Origin: Amycolatopsis sp. EV170708-02-1
Lineage (GTDB): Bacteria; Actinomycetota; Actinomycetes; Mycobacteriales; Pseudonocardiaceae
DNA length: 64,000 bases
Direction of reading: 5' to 3'
Assembly: GCF_022479115.1 (NCBI RefSeq)
Contig: NZ_CP092497.1
Location: 5,146,001 to 5,210,000 of the forward strand
Under the pieces are notes generated by a model, which was given only the letters and a program-made list of their open reading frames with translations, was not told the origin of the DNA and ran no database searches. Position numbers and translations under genes: made by a program. This document shows positions 8,907 through 17,406 of the stretch, piece by piece; position 1 is the stretch's first letter, and the number at the start of each line of letters is the position of its first letter.

Positions 8907-10052
8907 CTAGAGTTCTTGCGCGGCGCTGACGGCGGCGATGAGATCCGCCCAGCGCCCCGGGCCGGCGAGGCCGAGGTGGTACAGGTGCAGTTCGGTGGCG
9001 CCTGCCTTACCGAGTTCGGTGGTGTAGGCCTCGATGTCGGGCACCGGGCTCGCCGCCACCGCGGTGATGTAGCTGCCGACGGCGACCTTCTCCGGCAGTT
9101 TGGCCCGCGCCGCAGCGACGGCGTTCACGCTGGGGTGACCGGGTGCCCAGTTCTGCAGCACCACCGCGTCGACGTCGTCCGGGGCCGACGGCGTCAGCCC
9201 CGGCAGCGCGCCGGTGACCCACGGGTCCATCGCGCCGTGCAGCACGATCCTGGGCCCGGACGGGATCTTCTCGAGTACCGCGCGCCGGAGGGCGTCGGTC
9301 GCGTTCTGGCGCGTGTCGAGCAGGACCTGCCGGAGCGTGGGCAGGATCTTGTCCTCGGTGGCCCGCAGGTCACCGCTGTCGATCAGCCGCCGGACCTCGG
9401 CCCGCAGCTTGCCCAGCGCCTTCACCGGATCCTGACCGGCCGCGGCCCAGGCGTCGAGACAGTCTTCGCAGCAGCAGATCGACAGCAGCCGGGCCACCGC
9501 GGGCGACCAGACACCGTCGGTCTTCTCGTGCTGGTGCTGGTGCACGGCGCCGAGCGGGCCACAGGCCTCGAGGATCACCGTCGCGAAGTCGAGCCCGGCG
9601 AGACTCTCCGCCGCCACGTTCGCCGCGTACTCGCGGACCGCGGGCACGCCGGGGCACAGCGCCCACGGATACCGCTCGCCGAAACAGTTGCGCACGGTGA
9701 AATCCGGGAACTCCGTGCCCAGCTGGGAATTATGGGTCAGCACCAGCCACGCCGCGACCGGGATCCCCGCCTCGGTCAGCGCCCGGACGGCGTCGCCCGC
9801 GCTGTCGCGGCTTTCGACCCAGTCCGGCTCGGCGGGCTTCAGCTCACCCCAGGCTTCGTCGCGCACCGGCCGGTACAGCGCCGCGTGCCGCGCGACGACC
9901 GAGGTGCGCTCAGGCGACCAGGGCGTCGCCGCGCGGGCGCTGTGGTACGACACGGCGACGGCGACCTCGTCGACGCCGAGTTCCCGTACGCGCTCGACGA
10001 AACCGGGATCGTCCACGACGTCCCAGGGGTAGGCGTATCCGGTGACCTTCAC
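8907..10052 (-). CDS. Unassigned TIM-barrel-like (glycoside-hydrolase-like) protein in the uronate operon
   Basis: 381 residues with no signal peptide, so probably cytosolic. Alternating hydrophobic strands and helices suggest a beta/alpha barrel: VDEVAVAVSYHS, GIPVAAWLVLTHNS, FATVILEACGPLG, RIVLHGAMDP, DAVVLQNW, KVAVGSYI. NCFGERYPWALCPG, an acidic VILEACG strand end and the Cys cluster CCCEDCLDAW recall the family 42/10-like hydrolase barrels that carry a CFCxxC element. I do not recognise a characterised family. It is embedded between glucarate dehydratase (4-bp gap) and the semialdehyde dehydrogenase (16-bp gap), so a role in releasing or processing the uronate is plausible but inferred. 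Confidence 0.75.
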   Translation of the reverse strand: MKVTGYAYPWDVVDDPGFVERVRELGVDEVAVAVSYHSARAATPWSPERTSVVARHAALYRPVRDEAWGELKPAEPDWVESRDSAGDAVRALTEAGIPVAAWLVLTHNSQLGTEFPDFTVRNCFGERYPWALCPGVPAVREYAANVAAESLAGLDFATVILEACGPLGAVHQHQHEKTDGVWSPAVARLLSICCCEDCLDAWAAAGQDPVKALGKLRAEVRRLIDSGDLRATEDKILPTLRQVLLDTRQNATDALRRAVLEKIPSGPRIVLHGAMDPWVTGALPGLTPSAPDDVDAVVLQNWAPGHPSVNAVAAARAKLPEKVAVGSYITAVAASPVPDIEAYTTELGKAGATELHLYHLGLAGPGRWADLIAAVSAAQEL

Positions 10053-10056
10053 CTCG

Positions 10057-11313
10057 TCACCACCGTGCCGTGTTCGGTTCGAAGCTTCCCACGAACTTCC
10101 GCATATAGGTCACGTCATCCCGTTTGGTCTGTCCACTTCGGACATAGTCTTCATGGGCCCGTGCCAGCGCGTCGGGGTCGAGCTCGACCCCCAGCCCCGG
10201 CTTGTCGGGCACCGCGACCGCACCGTCGACGAACTCCAGCGCACCCGGGGCGATGACGTCGGCCGTCTTCCACGGCCAGTGGGTGTCGCAGGCGTAGGTC
10301 AGGTGCGGCGTCGCCGCGGCCACGTGCACCATAGCGGCCAGACTGATCCCGAGATGACTGTTCGAATGCATGGAAAGGCCGACGTCGAAGCATTCCGCCG
10401 TGGTGGAGAGGGCCTGGGTGTCCCGCAGACCACCCCAGTAATGATGGTCCGAAAGTATGACCCCGACCGCTCGCTGCCGGAAGGCGGGCTCGATGTCCGC
10501 GAAGCGCACCACGCACATGTTCGTGGCCAGCGGCATGTTCGCCTTCTCCGCGACCCGCGCCATGCCCTCGATCCCCGGCGTCGGGTCTTCGAGGTACTCC
10601 AGGACGCCGTCGAGTTCCTCGGCGACCCGGATCCCGGTCTCGACGGTCCACGCCGCGTTCGGGTCGATGCGCAGCGGATGGTCCGGGAACGCGTCCGCGA
10701 GCGCGCGGATGCCGTCCATCTCCTGGTCGGGGTCGAAGGCGCCGCCCTTGAGCTTGATGGAGCCGAAGCCGTACTCCTCCACCATGCGGCGCGCCTCGCC
10801 GACGAGCGCTTCCGGCGTGGTCACCTCGCCCCACGAATCCTCTTCGGCGCCGATGTGGGCGCCGAACTTGTAGAACAGGTACGCGGAGAAGTCGACGGCG
10901 TCACGCGCCTTGCCGCCGAGCAGGTCCACGACCGGCCTGCCGAGGTAGTGGCCCTGCGCGTCGAGCGCGGCCACCTCGAACAGCGAGTACACGCTGGCCA
11001 CGGTCTTGCTGACGGAGAAACCGCCGGTGAGCCCGTGCGCGTCGGCGAAGACGACCTCGCCCAGCGTGGTCGCGACCTTCCGGCGGAGACCAGGCAGGTC
11101 GAACACGTCGTGTCCCTTGAGTTCCGGCAACACCTTCCGGACCTGGTCGAGGAACGCGAGGTCACCGTAGGACTCGCCGAGGCCGACCACCCCGTCCTCG
11201 CAGATCAGCTGGACGACCCCGCGCAGCGCGAACGGCTCGTGCACGCCCATCGCGTTGAGCAGCGGAGGGTCGGCGAAGGCGACCGGGGTCAGGACGACGT
11301 CGAGAACCTTCAT
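10057..11313 (-). CDS. gudD: Glucarate dehydratase, enolase superfamily
   Basis: 418-residue enolase-superfamily enzyme that dehydrates D-glucarate to 5-dehydro-4-deoxyglucarate. The capping domain fills the first ~130 residues. The barrel shows Lys187-x-Lys189 (SIKLKGG), metal ligands Asp217 (RIDPNAAW), Glu242 (LEDP) and Asn265 (ATNMC), and catalytic His316 in SMHSNSHLGIS. This is the glucarate dehydratase subgroup pattern rather than mandelate racemase. It starts two bases after the KDG dehydratase stop, in a tight operon. Activity on galactarate or idarate as well cannot be excluded. Confidence 0.92.
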   Translation of the reverse strand: MKVLDVVLTPVAFADPPLLNAMGVHEPFALRGVVQLICEDGVVGLGESYGDLAFLDQVRKVLPELKGHDVFDLPGLRRKVATTLGEVVFADAHGLTGGFSVSKTVASVYSLFEVAALDAQGHYLGRPVVDLLGGKARDAVDFSAYLFYKFGAHIGAEEDSWGEVTTPEALVGEARRMVEEYGFGSIKLKGGAFDPDQEMDGIRALADAFPDHPLRIDPNAAWTVETGIRVAEELDGVLEYLEDPTPGIEGMARVAEKANMPLATNMCVVRFADIEPAFRQRAVGVILSDHHYWGGLRDTQALSTTAECFDVGLSMHSNSHLGISLAAMVHVAAATPHLTYACDTHWPWKTADVIAPGALEFVDGAVAVPDKPGLGVELDPDALARAHEDYVRSGQTKRDDVTYMRKFVGSFEPNTARW

Positions 11314-11315
11314 CT

Positions 11316-12260
11316 TCAGGCACCGGCCTCGACGGACTTGAGGACGGCGAAACCGTCGTCGATGATCTTCTCCAGGCGGGCGACCTGGTCCGCGGTGGGC
11401 TCGACCAGCGGCGGCCGGACCGAACCGACCTTGTCACCCCGAAGGCGCGCGGCGGCCTTGACCAGCGACACGGCGAAGCCCTGCCCCTCGTCCCGCAACG
11501 CGACCAGCGGGAGGTAGAAGCCGGCGAGCAGCGCCTCCATGACGGCGTCGTCGTTCTCCGCGAGCGCGCGGTGGAACCGGGCCGCGATCTCGGGGGCGAA
11601 GCAGTGCACGGCCGAGGAGTACCGCGCCACGCCGACCGCGGAGTAGGCGCGCGCGGAGACCTCCGCCGTCGGGAGACCGTTGAAGAACAGGAAATCCTTG
11701 GCCCGGTCGGTGCCGGCGGAGCGGATCGTGGTGATGATCCGGCTCATGAGTTCGACGTCGCCGAAGCCGTCCTTGATACCGACCACCGACGGGATGTCGA
11801 GCAGCCGCACCGCCGAGTCCGGGGTGAACACGCCGGTGGAACGGTGGTAGACGATCACCGGGATCGAGGAATCCCCGACGGCGTACCGGACGTGGTCGAC
11901 CAGCCCGGACGGCGGACCGGTCACCAGGTACGGCGGCAGGAGGAGGACGCCGTCCGCGCCGCCCGCCTCCGCCGCCGCGATCCCGGCGCGGGCCGAGGCC
12001 GCACCGCCGCCGGCGCCGACCCACACGGGCACCCGCCCGGCGACGACCTCACGAGCCTTACGCAGGATCGCTGCGTGCTCGTCCGGGGACAGCGAGCTGA
12101 ATTCGCCCGTACCGCAGGCGACGAACAGCGCACCGGCTCCGGCGGCCACGTGGCTCTCGACGGTCTCCGCGAACGCGTCGAGGTTGAGTTCCAGCCCCTC
12201 GGTGAAGGGGGTCAGCGGGAACGCCAGTAGGCCGTCGAGTTCGATCTTGGGCTGTGCCAT
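11316..12260 (-). CDS. kdgD: 5-dehydro-4-deoxyglucarate dehydratase (DapA superfamily)
   Basis: 314-residue class I aldolase-fold enzyme. It converts 5-dehydro-4-deoxyglucarate to 2,5-dioxovalerate with loss of water and CO2, linking glucarate dehydratase to the semialdehyde dehydrogenase. The Schiff-base Lys is about 163 in SVVGIKDGFGD. Tyr about 138 lies in VIVYHRSTG, where KDGDH enzymes keep YHR while DapA differs. ACGTGEFSSLS near residue 50 is the KDGDH carboxylate-binding loop. The gene stands between the symporter (46-bp gap) and gudD, completing the route. Confidence 0.92.
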   Translation of the reverse strand: MAQPKIELDGLLAFPLTPFTEGLELNLDAFAETVESHVAAGAGALFVACGTGEFSSLSPDEHAAILRKAREVVAGRVPVWVGAGGGAASARAGIAAAEAGGADGVLLLPPYLVTGPPSGLVDHVRYAVGDSSIPVIVYHRSTGVFTPDSAVRLLDIPSVVGIKDGFGDVELMSRIITTIRSAGTDRAKDFLFFNGLPTAEVSARAYSAVGVARYSSAVHCFAPEIAARFHRALAENDDAVMEALLAGFYLPLVALRDEGQGFAVSLVKAAARLRGDKVGSVRPPLVEPTADQVARLEKIIDDGFAVLKSVEAGA

Positions 12261-12306
12261 GGATTTCTCTTTCGTTCTTTGTGGATGGTCCCGGGTACGG
12301 GCCCGG

Positions 12307-13818
12307 TCAGGCGGGCACGGTGGTGCCGTCCTGCGACTTGCTGGGTGTGACGTCGTCGTCGCGGTCGATCGTGTCGATGATCTCGTCGGTGGTGGCCTTG
12401 CGCTCGGGCATGAGGTAGCCGAGCCCGATGAACAGCCCCAGCGAGACCAGGATCGGGGTGGACACGGTGACCGCGAGGGTGGCGTTGTAGCCGTAGTAGG
12501 CGATCGCGTAGGCGATGAGACCGCCCGCCCACGAGATCAGTGCGGCGCGGGAGCCGGAGCGGCGGAACGCGGGGAGCATGCCGAGCAGCAGCGGCACCGA
12601 GATCGGGCCCATCAGGGCGGCGACCCAGAGCACCACGATGCCGAGCACACCACCGAGTTTCTCGGCCTGCGTGGCCACCGCCATGGTGGCGGCGACGAAC
12701 AGCACGGTGGAGACACGGGCGGCGAGCAGCCCCTGCGACTCGGTGAAGTTCCTGGCCTTCTTCCACAGCACCGGCAGCATGTCGCGGGTGATGACCGCGG
12801 AGATCGCGTTGGCGTCGGAGGAGACCATCGCCATGGTGTGCGAGAAGATCCCGGCCAGTACCAGCCCGACCAGCCCCGGCGGGAGGAACGTCGTGGTCAT
12901 GATCGCGTAGGCGTTGTTGGGGTTGTCGATGTCCGGGATCAGCAGCGGGGCGGCGAACATCGGGAACATCATCACCAGCGGCCACACCAGGTACAGGATC
13001 GAGGAGAGCCGCGCGCCGCGGCGGGCCTCGTAGGTGTTCGGCGCGGCCATGTAGCGCTGCGCCAGGTTCCACATACCGCCGTTGTACTCCAGCGTCTTGA
13101 CCAGCACGTAGACGAGCAACACGACGGTGGTGAACTTCGACGTCGTCGGGTTCAGGTGGGCGGGCGGCAGGTCGCCCCACACGGTCCACAGCCCGGAGAC
13201 ACCGCCGAGCTTGTCCAGCACGACCCACAGCATCACGATCGCCGCGATGGCCTGGATGACGAACTGGCCGAAGTCGGTGAGCGCGTCGGCCCAGAGACCG
13301 CCGACGGTGCAGTAGATCAGCGTGATCGTGCCGGTGATGATGATGCCCCAGGTGTAGGGCACGCCCGCGAAGACGTTGAGGATCGTCGCGACCGCGAACC
13401 ATTTGGCCGCGATGTCGAAGATCTTCAGCAGGCTGCCGCTCCAGGCCAGCGCCTGCTGGGTGGGCACGTTGAAGCGCTTCGCCAGGTACTCGAGCGGCGA
13501 GGCGACACCGAGCTTCGAGCGCAGGCGGTTCCACCGTGAGGCGAACAGCCAGCTGCCGATGCCGACACCGATGCCGATACTGGCCATGCCCCAGAAGTAG
13601 ACGGTGATGCCGTCCGTGTACGCGACGCCCGCGTACGCGACGAAGAGCACGGCGCTGTAGCCGGACATGTGGTGGGAGATACCGGCCAACCACCACGGCA
13701 TCTTGCCGCCGGCCGTGAAGAAGTCACTGACCGTGTTGACGCGGCTGTGCGACCACAAGCCGATCACCACCATCAGGACGAAGTACGCGGACACCATGAT
13801 CCAGTCCAGTAAATGCAC
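12307..13818 (-). CDS. Sodium:solute symporter (SSS family), probable uronate/aldarate importer
   Basis: 503-residue membrane protein of the SSS family with about 13 hydrophobic segments. SDFFTAGGKMPWWLAGISHHMSGYSAVLFVAYAG is the typical SSS N-terminus, and YCTVGGLWADALTDFGQFVIQ is the family signature region. GTG 13818 is chosen because GGAAAGGAG lies just upstream and TM1 starts immediately after; an upstream start would add a polar, unlike extension. It is the first gene of the leftward catabolic operon, divergent from the IclR regulator. The uronate or aldarate substrate is inferred from position. Confidence 0.88.
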   Translation of the reverse strand: MHLLDWIMVSAYFVLMVVIGLWSHSRVNTVSDFFTAGGKMPWWLAGISHHMSGYSAVLFVAYAGVAYTDGITVYFWGMASIGIGVGIGSWLFASRWNRLRSKLGVASPLEYLAKRFNVPTQQALAWSGSLLKIFDIAAKWFAVATILNVFAGVPYTWGIIITGTITLIYCTVGGLWADALTDFGQFVIQAIAAIVMLWVVLDKLGGVSGLWTVWGDLPPAHLNPTTSKFTTVVLLVYVLVKTLEYNGGMWNLAQRYMAAPNTYEARRGARLSSILYLVWPLVMMFPMFAAPLLIPDIDNPNNAYAIMTTTFLPPGLVGLVLAGIFSHTMAMVSSDANAISAVITRDMLPVLWKKARNFTESQGLLAARVSTVLFVAATMAVATQAEKLGGVLGIVVLWVAALMGPISVPLLLGMLPAFRRSGSRAALISWAGGLIAYAIAYYGYNATLAVTVSTPILVSLGLFIGLGYLMPERKATTDEIIDTIDRDDDVTPSKSQDGTTVPA

Positions 13819-13859
13819 CGCTGACTCCTTTCCGCGTTCACGAAGGCCCAGCCCGACCT

Positions 13860-13875
13860 GTTCACATCCATGAAC
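13860..13875. promoter_or_regulatory. IclR-type operator site 1
   Basis: GTTCACATCCATGAAC has 5-bp inverted arms GTTCA/TGAAC. It lies in the symporter-iclR divergent promoter, 22 bases before a sister site. Between the two is an AT-rich stretch with a -10-like TATAGT at 13885-13890. Confidence 0.6.
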
Positions 13876-13896
13876 GGAGTCTGTTATAGTGATTAT

Positions 13897-13912
13897 GTTC
13901 ATCCATAAGAAC
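13897..13912. promoter_or_regulatory. IclR-type operator site 2
   Basis: GTTCATCCATAAGAAC has inverted GTTC/GAAC ends and resembles the reverse complement of site 1 (shared GTTCAT and ATCCAT blocks). Two sites flanking a -10-like hexamer suggest that the IclR protein represses both its own gene and the catabolic operon. The inducer is probably a uronate or KDG-type intermediate, by inference. Confidence 0.55.
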
Positions 13913-13972
13913 GCTGTTCGGGACGCTAATATGGCCGGAGTCACAAGTCAACGGCCGGATGGAGGAGCGCGG

Positions 13973-14779
13973 ATGCCGCAGCAGGAAGCCGCTGTCACGG
14001 TGGCGAACGGCGCGCCTGAACCCGCCGGAGTGAAGTCGGCCAGGCGGGCGATCGACCTGATCGAGACCTTCGCCGCGAACGACGTGTGGCTTTCGCTGTC
14101 GGACCTGCACGCGCGGACCGGTTTCCCCAGGTCGAGCCTCCATGGCCTGCTCCGCACCCTGCTCGAAGCCGGCTGGCTGGAAGTGGACACCAACACCGCC
14201 CGCTACCGCCTCGGCGTCCGCGCGCTGATCTGCGGCACGGCGTACCTGGACCGCGACCCGGTCGTCCCGTACGCGACCGAAGCACTGGAGCGGATCCGGG
14301 AGAAGACCGGCTACACGGCGCATTTCGCGCGCCGCGAGGGCACCGATGTCGTGTACCTGGAGACGCGCGAGTCCCGGCACTCGACGCATCTCGTGTCCCG
14401 CGTCGGCCGCACGCTGCCCACCCACGCCACCGCGCTGGGGAAGGCACTGCTGGCCGAACTGACGCACGACGAGATCGACGGCCTCCTGACCGGGGAGCTG
14501 TCGGCGCTCACCCCGAACACCATCACCACGGCGGACGCACTGCACGCCGAATGCGCGAAGACCCGAGAACGGGGCTATGCCTCGGAAATCGAGGAAGGCA
14601 GCCTCGGCGTCCGGTGTGTCGCGGCCGTGATCCCGTACCGCATCCCCGGCACCGACGCGATCAGTTGCTCCATGCCGGTCACCGAAGTCACCGACGCCGA
14701 CGCCCAGCGCGTCGGCGAGCTCCTCGCCGAAATCACCGCGGAGCTCGGCCAGCAGCTGCGCCGCGCCGGCATCCGCTGA
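13973..14779 (+). CDS. IclR-family transcriptional regulator of the uronate locus
   Basis: 268-residue IclR regulator. Winged HTH at about residues 18-75 (VKSARRAIDLIETFA ... LSLSDLHARTGFPRSSLHGLLRTLLEAGWL), then the effector-binding domain with LPTHATALGKALLA and EEGSLGVRCVAAVI, both IclR hallmarks. ATG 13973 is chosen for GGAGGAG 7-8 bases upstream; ATGs at 13931 and 13889 would run into the operator region. It is divergent from the symporter operon and 37 bases upstream of udh, so it probably controls both arms of the locus. Confidence 0.9.
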   Translation: MPQQEAAVTVANGAPEPAGVKSARRAIDLIETFAANDVWLSLSDLHARTGFPRSSLHGLLRTLLEAGWLEVDTNTARYRLGVRALICGTAYLDRDPVVPYATEALERIREKTGYTAHFARREGTDVVYLETRESRHSTHLVSRVGRTLPTHATALGKALLAELTHDEIDGLLTGELSALTPNTITTADALHAECAKTRERGYASEIEEGSLGVRCVAAVIPYRIPGTDAISCSMPVTEVTDADAQRVGELLAEITAELGQQLRRAGIR

Positions 14780-14816
14780 CCTGTTTCGTACTTTCCTTCA
14801 CTGACAAGGGGTTCAC

Positions 14817-15641
14817 ATGGCAGACCAGCGCGTCCTGATCACCGGCTCGGCGGGTATCGTCGGCACCCTGATGCGGCCGCGACTGCGCCGTTCCGGACGG
14901 GTGCTGCGCCTGCTGGACCTGGCCGCGCAGCCCGAAGCCGCGGGCGGCGAGGACGTCGAGCTGATCACCGCTTCGGTGACCGACCCGGAGGCGATGGCGA
15001 AGGCCTGCGCCGGTGTCGACGCGGTGATCCACCTCGGCGGGCACAGCCGCGAGAACTCGTGGGAAGCCACGCTCGACGTCAACATCAACGGCACCCACAC
15101 CGTCCTCGAAGCCGCGCGCGCCGCCGGTGTTCCGCGCGTGATCCTGGCTTCCAGCAACCATTCCGTCGGCTTCCGCCGCAACGACGAGGCGGGCGCGGAC
15201 GGCCTCCCCGCCGACTCCACCCCCCGGCCCGACACCTACTACGGCGTCAGCAAGGCGGCCATCGAAGCACTCGGCAGCCTGTACCACTCGCGGTTCGGGA
15301 TGGACGTGATCGTCATCCGGATCGGCTCCTGTTTCGAAAGCCCGCTCGTCCTCGGCCCGCGTGGCCTGACGACATGGCTCTCCCCCGACGACGGCGCGCG
15401 GCTTTTCGAGGCCTGCCTGAGCTACCCCTCCCCCGGCTACCGGCTGATCTGGGGCGTCTCGGACAACACGCGCCGGATCTACTCGCTCGCCGAGGCCGAG
15501 GAGCTGGGCTACAAATCCCTCGACAACGCGGAGACCTACGCCGACCAGCTCGCGGATCTGCCCGCGCCGACCGGCGTGGCGGCGGAGTACGTCGGCGGGC
15601 CGTTCTGCACCGCTCCGCTGGGGGCACACAACCCGCTCTGA
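14817..15641 (+). CDS. udh: Uronate dehydrogenase (NAD-dependent, SDR/epimerase fold)
   Basis: 274-residue extended-SDR enzyme. It would oxidise D-glucuronate or D-galacturonate to the aldaro-lactone, the entry step feeding glucarate dehydratase. The Rossmann motif TGSAGIVGTLM sits at 9-19. IHLGGHSRENSWE near residue 71 matches Udh proteins, ASSNHSVGF (~111) supplies the Ser/Asn and Tyr142-x-x-x-Lys146 is catalytic. The short length and SCFESP motif also fit Udh rather than sugar-nucleotide epimerases. It follows iclR by 37 bases and ends before a long palindrome shared with the convergent HIT gene. Confidence 0.88.
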   Translation: MADQRVLITGSAGIVGTLMRPRLRRSGRVLRLLDLAAQPEAAGGEDVELITASVTDPEAMAKACAGVDAVIHLGGHSRENSWEATLDVNINGTHTVLEAARAAGVPRVILASSNHSVGFRRNDEAGADGLPADSTPRPDTYYGVSKAAIEALGSLYHSRFGMDVIVIRIGSCFESPLVLGPRGLTTWLSPDDGARLFEACLSYPSPGYRLIWGVSDNTRRIYSLAEAEELGYKSLDNAETYADQLADLPAPTGVAAEYVGGPFCTAPLGAHNPL

Positions 15642-15688
15642 GGAGCCCGAGCCCGACGGACTGCGCCCGGCAGGTCGTTGAGGTGACG

Positions 15689-15757
15689 CCCGGTGAGGGG
15701 TGTGTGGAAATGGAGACGTTGAGTGTCCCTATTTCCACACACCCCCTCTTCACCGGG
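15689..15757. repeat. Long palindrome with GACGY-TGA-GYGTC core (family C), copy 1
   Basis: A 69-base near-palindrome between the convergent udh and HIT genes. GGGGTGTGTGGAAAT (15697-15711) pairs with 15731-15745, and the outer CCCGGTGA pairs with TCACCGGG. The apex GACGT-TGA-GTGTC (15715-15727) matches the apex of the hairpin at 30981-31033 although the arms differ. It probably also serves as a bidirectional terminator. Confidence 0.75.
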
Positions 15758-15773
15758 ACTGTGTGCCGGTACC

Positions 15774-16262
15774 TCAGCCGGTCATGCGCTCGCCGAGCCG
15801 TCGCGCGAGGTCGGCCAATTCGTCGTCGGGGACGTCCAAGTAGCCGCGCGCGGGGTCGAACACCGCCGCCTGCTGCTGTTCGTAGGGGACGCCGGGCGGC
15901 AAAGGCGCAAGGTGCCAGTGGACGTGCCGGTTACCCTGCTGGCTCCCCAACGACAGCACATAAAGCCGTTCGACGGTCAACAAGTCGCTCAACGCGCTGC
16001 CCGCACGGTGCACGACCCGCTGGACGGCGAGGTATTCGTCGGCGGTGAAGTCGCCGATGGCGTGCTCTCGATGCTCGATCGGGGCGACGAGAAAGTGCCC
16101 GAGCACGGACGGAAAGCGGCTGGCGAAAACCACCGCGTCGGCATCTCGATAGGCGACGTGATGCGGATAGTCGGGGTTGCCGTCGAGAAGTTCACAGACG
16201 AAACAGGCTCGGCGGGCGAGATCGAGATAGGCGGCGGCCCGCCACGGAACACGGTCGGTCAT
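15774..16262 (-). CDS. HIT-family nucleotide hydrolase
   Basis: 162-residue histidine-triad protein. The signature HVHWHLAPLPPG (H-x-H-x-H) lies at about 114-119 and the N-terminal CFVCELLDG could bind metal. HIT proteins hydrolyse or transfer nucleotide conjugates; the substrate here is unknown. It overlaps the upstream TMEM175 gene by ATGA, suggesting translational coupling, and is the last gene of a three-gene leftward operon. Confidence 0.88.
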   Translation of the reverse strand: MTDRVPWRAAAYLDLARRACFVCELLDGNPDYPHHVAYRDADAVVFASRFPSVLGHFLVAPIEHREHAIGDFTADEYLAVQRVVHRAGSALSDLLTVERLYVLSLGSQQGNRHVHWHLAPLPPGVPYEQQQAAVFDPARGYLDVPDDELADLARRLGERMTG

Positions 16263-16864
16263 ACCCCACGACTACCCTGCACGCGCCCCGCGACCGCCAG
16301 CACGAGCGGCGCCGCGAGCCAGCACAGATACGCCCAGGTACCCGTGGTCAGAAACGAGACGGGAACGGAAACCCCGAACACCGCGGCCAGGCACACACTG
16401 CGCACCAGGTTCTGGCCGACCGCCCGCGGTGGCGCGTCCGTGCGGTAAAGGTGTTCGCGCCGGATCTCCCGGATGATCAGCGCGAACGTCGAGGACGCCA
16501 GCACCTGCACGATCGCGTACAGGCTGAACCGGGGCGGGAAGGCTCCGTCCGCGGTGATCACCCGGGTCGCGAACGGCGTCAGGACCTGCATGAACAGCCA
16601 GGCCAAGGTGAGGCTGATCAGGCGGCTGCTCAGTGAGCGGACATATCCGAAGATCTCGTGGTGCGCGCGCCAGTGGGCGGCGATCACCACGAAGCTGACC
16701 GCGAAGGCCAGATACTCCTTTCCGTGGTCCCACACCGAATCCAGCATCGCTTCGGTGGTGTCGCCGGTGGGGACGGGAAGTTCCAGCGCCAGCAGGGTGA
16801 GCGCGATCGCGATCACCGCGTCGATGAACATGGTGAGCCGCTCGGGAGCATTCTGAGTCGCCAT
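16259..16864 (-). CDS. TMEM175-family membrane protein (putative K+ channel)
   Basis: 201-residue protein with about six hydrophobic segments. ERLTMFIDAVIAIALTLLALELPVP at the N-terminus matches the bacterial TMEM175 TM1 signature (F-S/T-D-A-x-x-A-I-A-x-T-L-L), and HWRAHHEIF follows TM2 as in the family. Bacterial TMEM175 proteins are potassium channels; function here is by family. It sits 19 bases after the preceding membrane-protein gene and overlaps the HIT gene by 4 bases. Confidence 0.85.
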   Translation of the reverse strand: MATQNAPERLTMFIDAVIAIALTLLALELPVPTGDTTEAMLDSVWDHGKEYLAFAVSFVVIAAHWRAHHEIFGYVRSLSSRLISLTLAWLFMQVLTPFATRVITADGAFPPRFSLYAIVQVLASSTFALIIREIRREHLYRTDAPPRAVGQNLVRSVCLAAVFGVSVPVSFLTTGTWAYLCWLAAPLVLAVAGRVQGSRGV

Positions 16865-16883
16865 GATGCGGAAATCCCCAATC

Positions 16884-17390
16884 TCAGGCGACGGTCGCCG
16901 GGCGGAGCTTCCGGGACCGGACGGCCAAGATGATCATGACGGCGGGGATGAGCAGGTCGTTGGCGAGGACACCGCCGGTGTTGCCGGGACTGTGGACGCC
17001 GTTGGCGAACCATTGGTAGACGTGGCCGATCAAGGCTCCCCAGAGGAACATCCCGGCGCCGAGCCCGATGGTGACGCGTTCGCGCGCGGAGGCCGAGGCG
17101 GCGCGGAATCCCATGACGGCCAGCCCGAGATTGGCGAAGGCGATCTCGAACAGGAAGGGCGTCCGGTCGAAGCCGATGGCGGTGGCCATGACGTCGGGGA
17201 AAGCGAGGAACGCGACCGTCATCCACAGGCTGCCGAAACCCAGGGCGCCGATCGCCCACCAGCGTTGCCAGATCTCCAGCCGTTCGCTGGCCGACGGGGC
17301 GTGGCGGGCCCGCACGAACGCGCCGATGGCCGGCACCAGCATCCAGACCAGGGGGAAGGCGGATTGGGCGAGGTAAGAGAAGGTGCTCAT
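16884..17390 (-). CDS. Small four-TM membrane protein (DUF6790-like)
   Basis: 168 residues with four hydrophobic segments (SAFPLVWMLVPAIGAFV; WAIGALGFGSLWMTVAFLAF; FEIAFANLGLAVMGF; LLIPAVMIILAV). It looks like the DUF6790 family, but I hold this loosely. No catalytic motif is visible. It is divergent from a MarR gene across a perfect AT-rich palindrome, so it is probably the MarR target and leads the operon with TMEM175 and HIT. Confidence 0.75.
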   Translation of the reverse strand: MSTFSYLAQSAFPLVWMLVPAIGAFVRARHAPSASERLEIWQRWWAIGALGFGSLWMTVAFLAFPDVMATAIGFDRTPFLFEIAFANLGLAVMGFRAASASARERVTIGLGAGMFLWGALIGHVYQWFANGVHSPGNTGGVLANDLLIPAVMIILAVRSRKLRPATVA

Positions 17391-17406
17391 GTCTTCAGTC
17401 TTACCT

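Noticed and set aside
11316..12260. Dihydrodipicolinate synthase (DapA)
   Set aside because: The YHR motif, ACGTGEF loop and operon context with gudD and a semialdehyde dehydrogenase fit KDG dehydratase instead.
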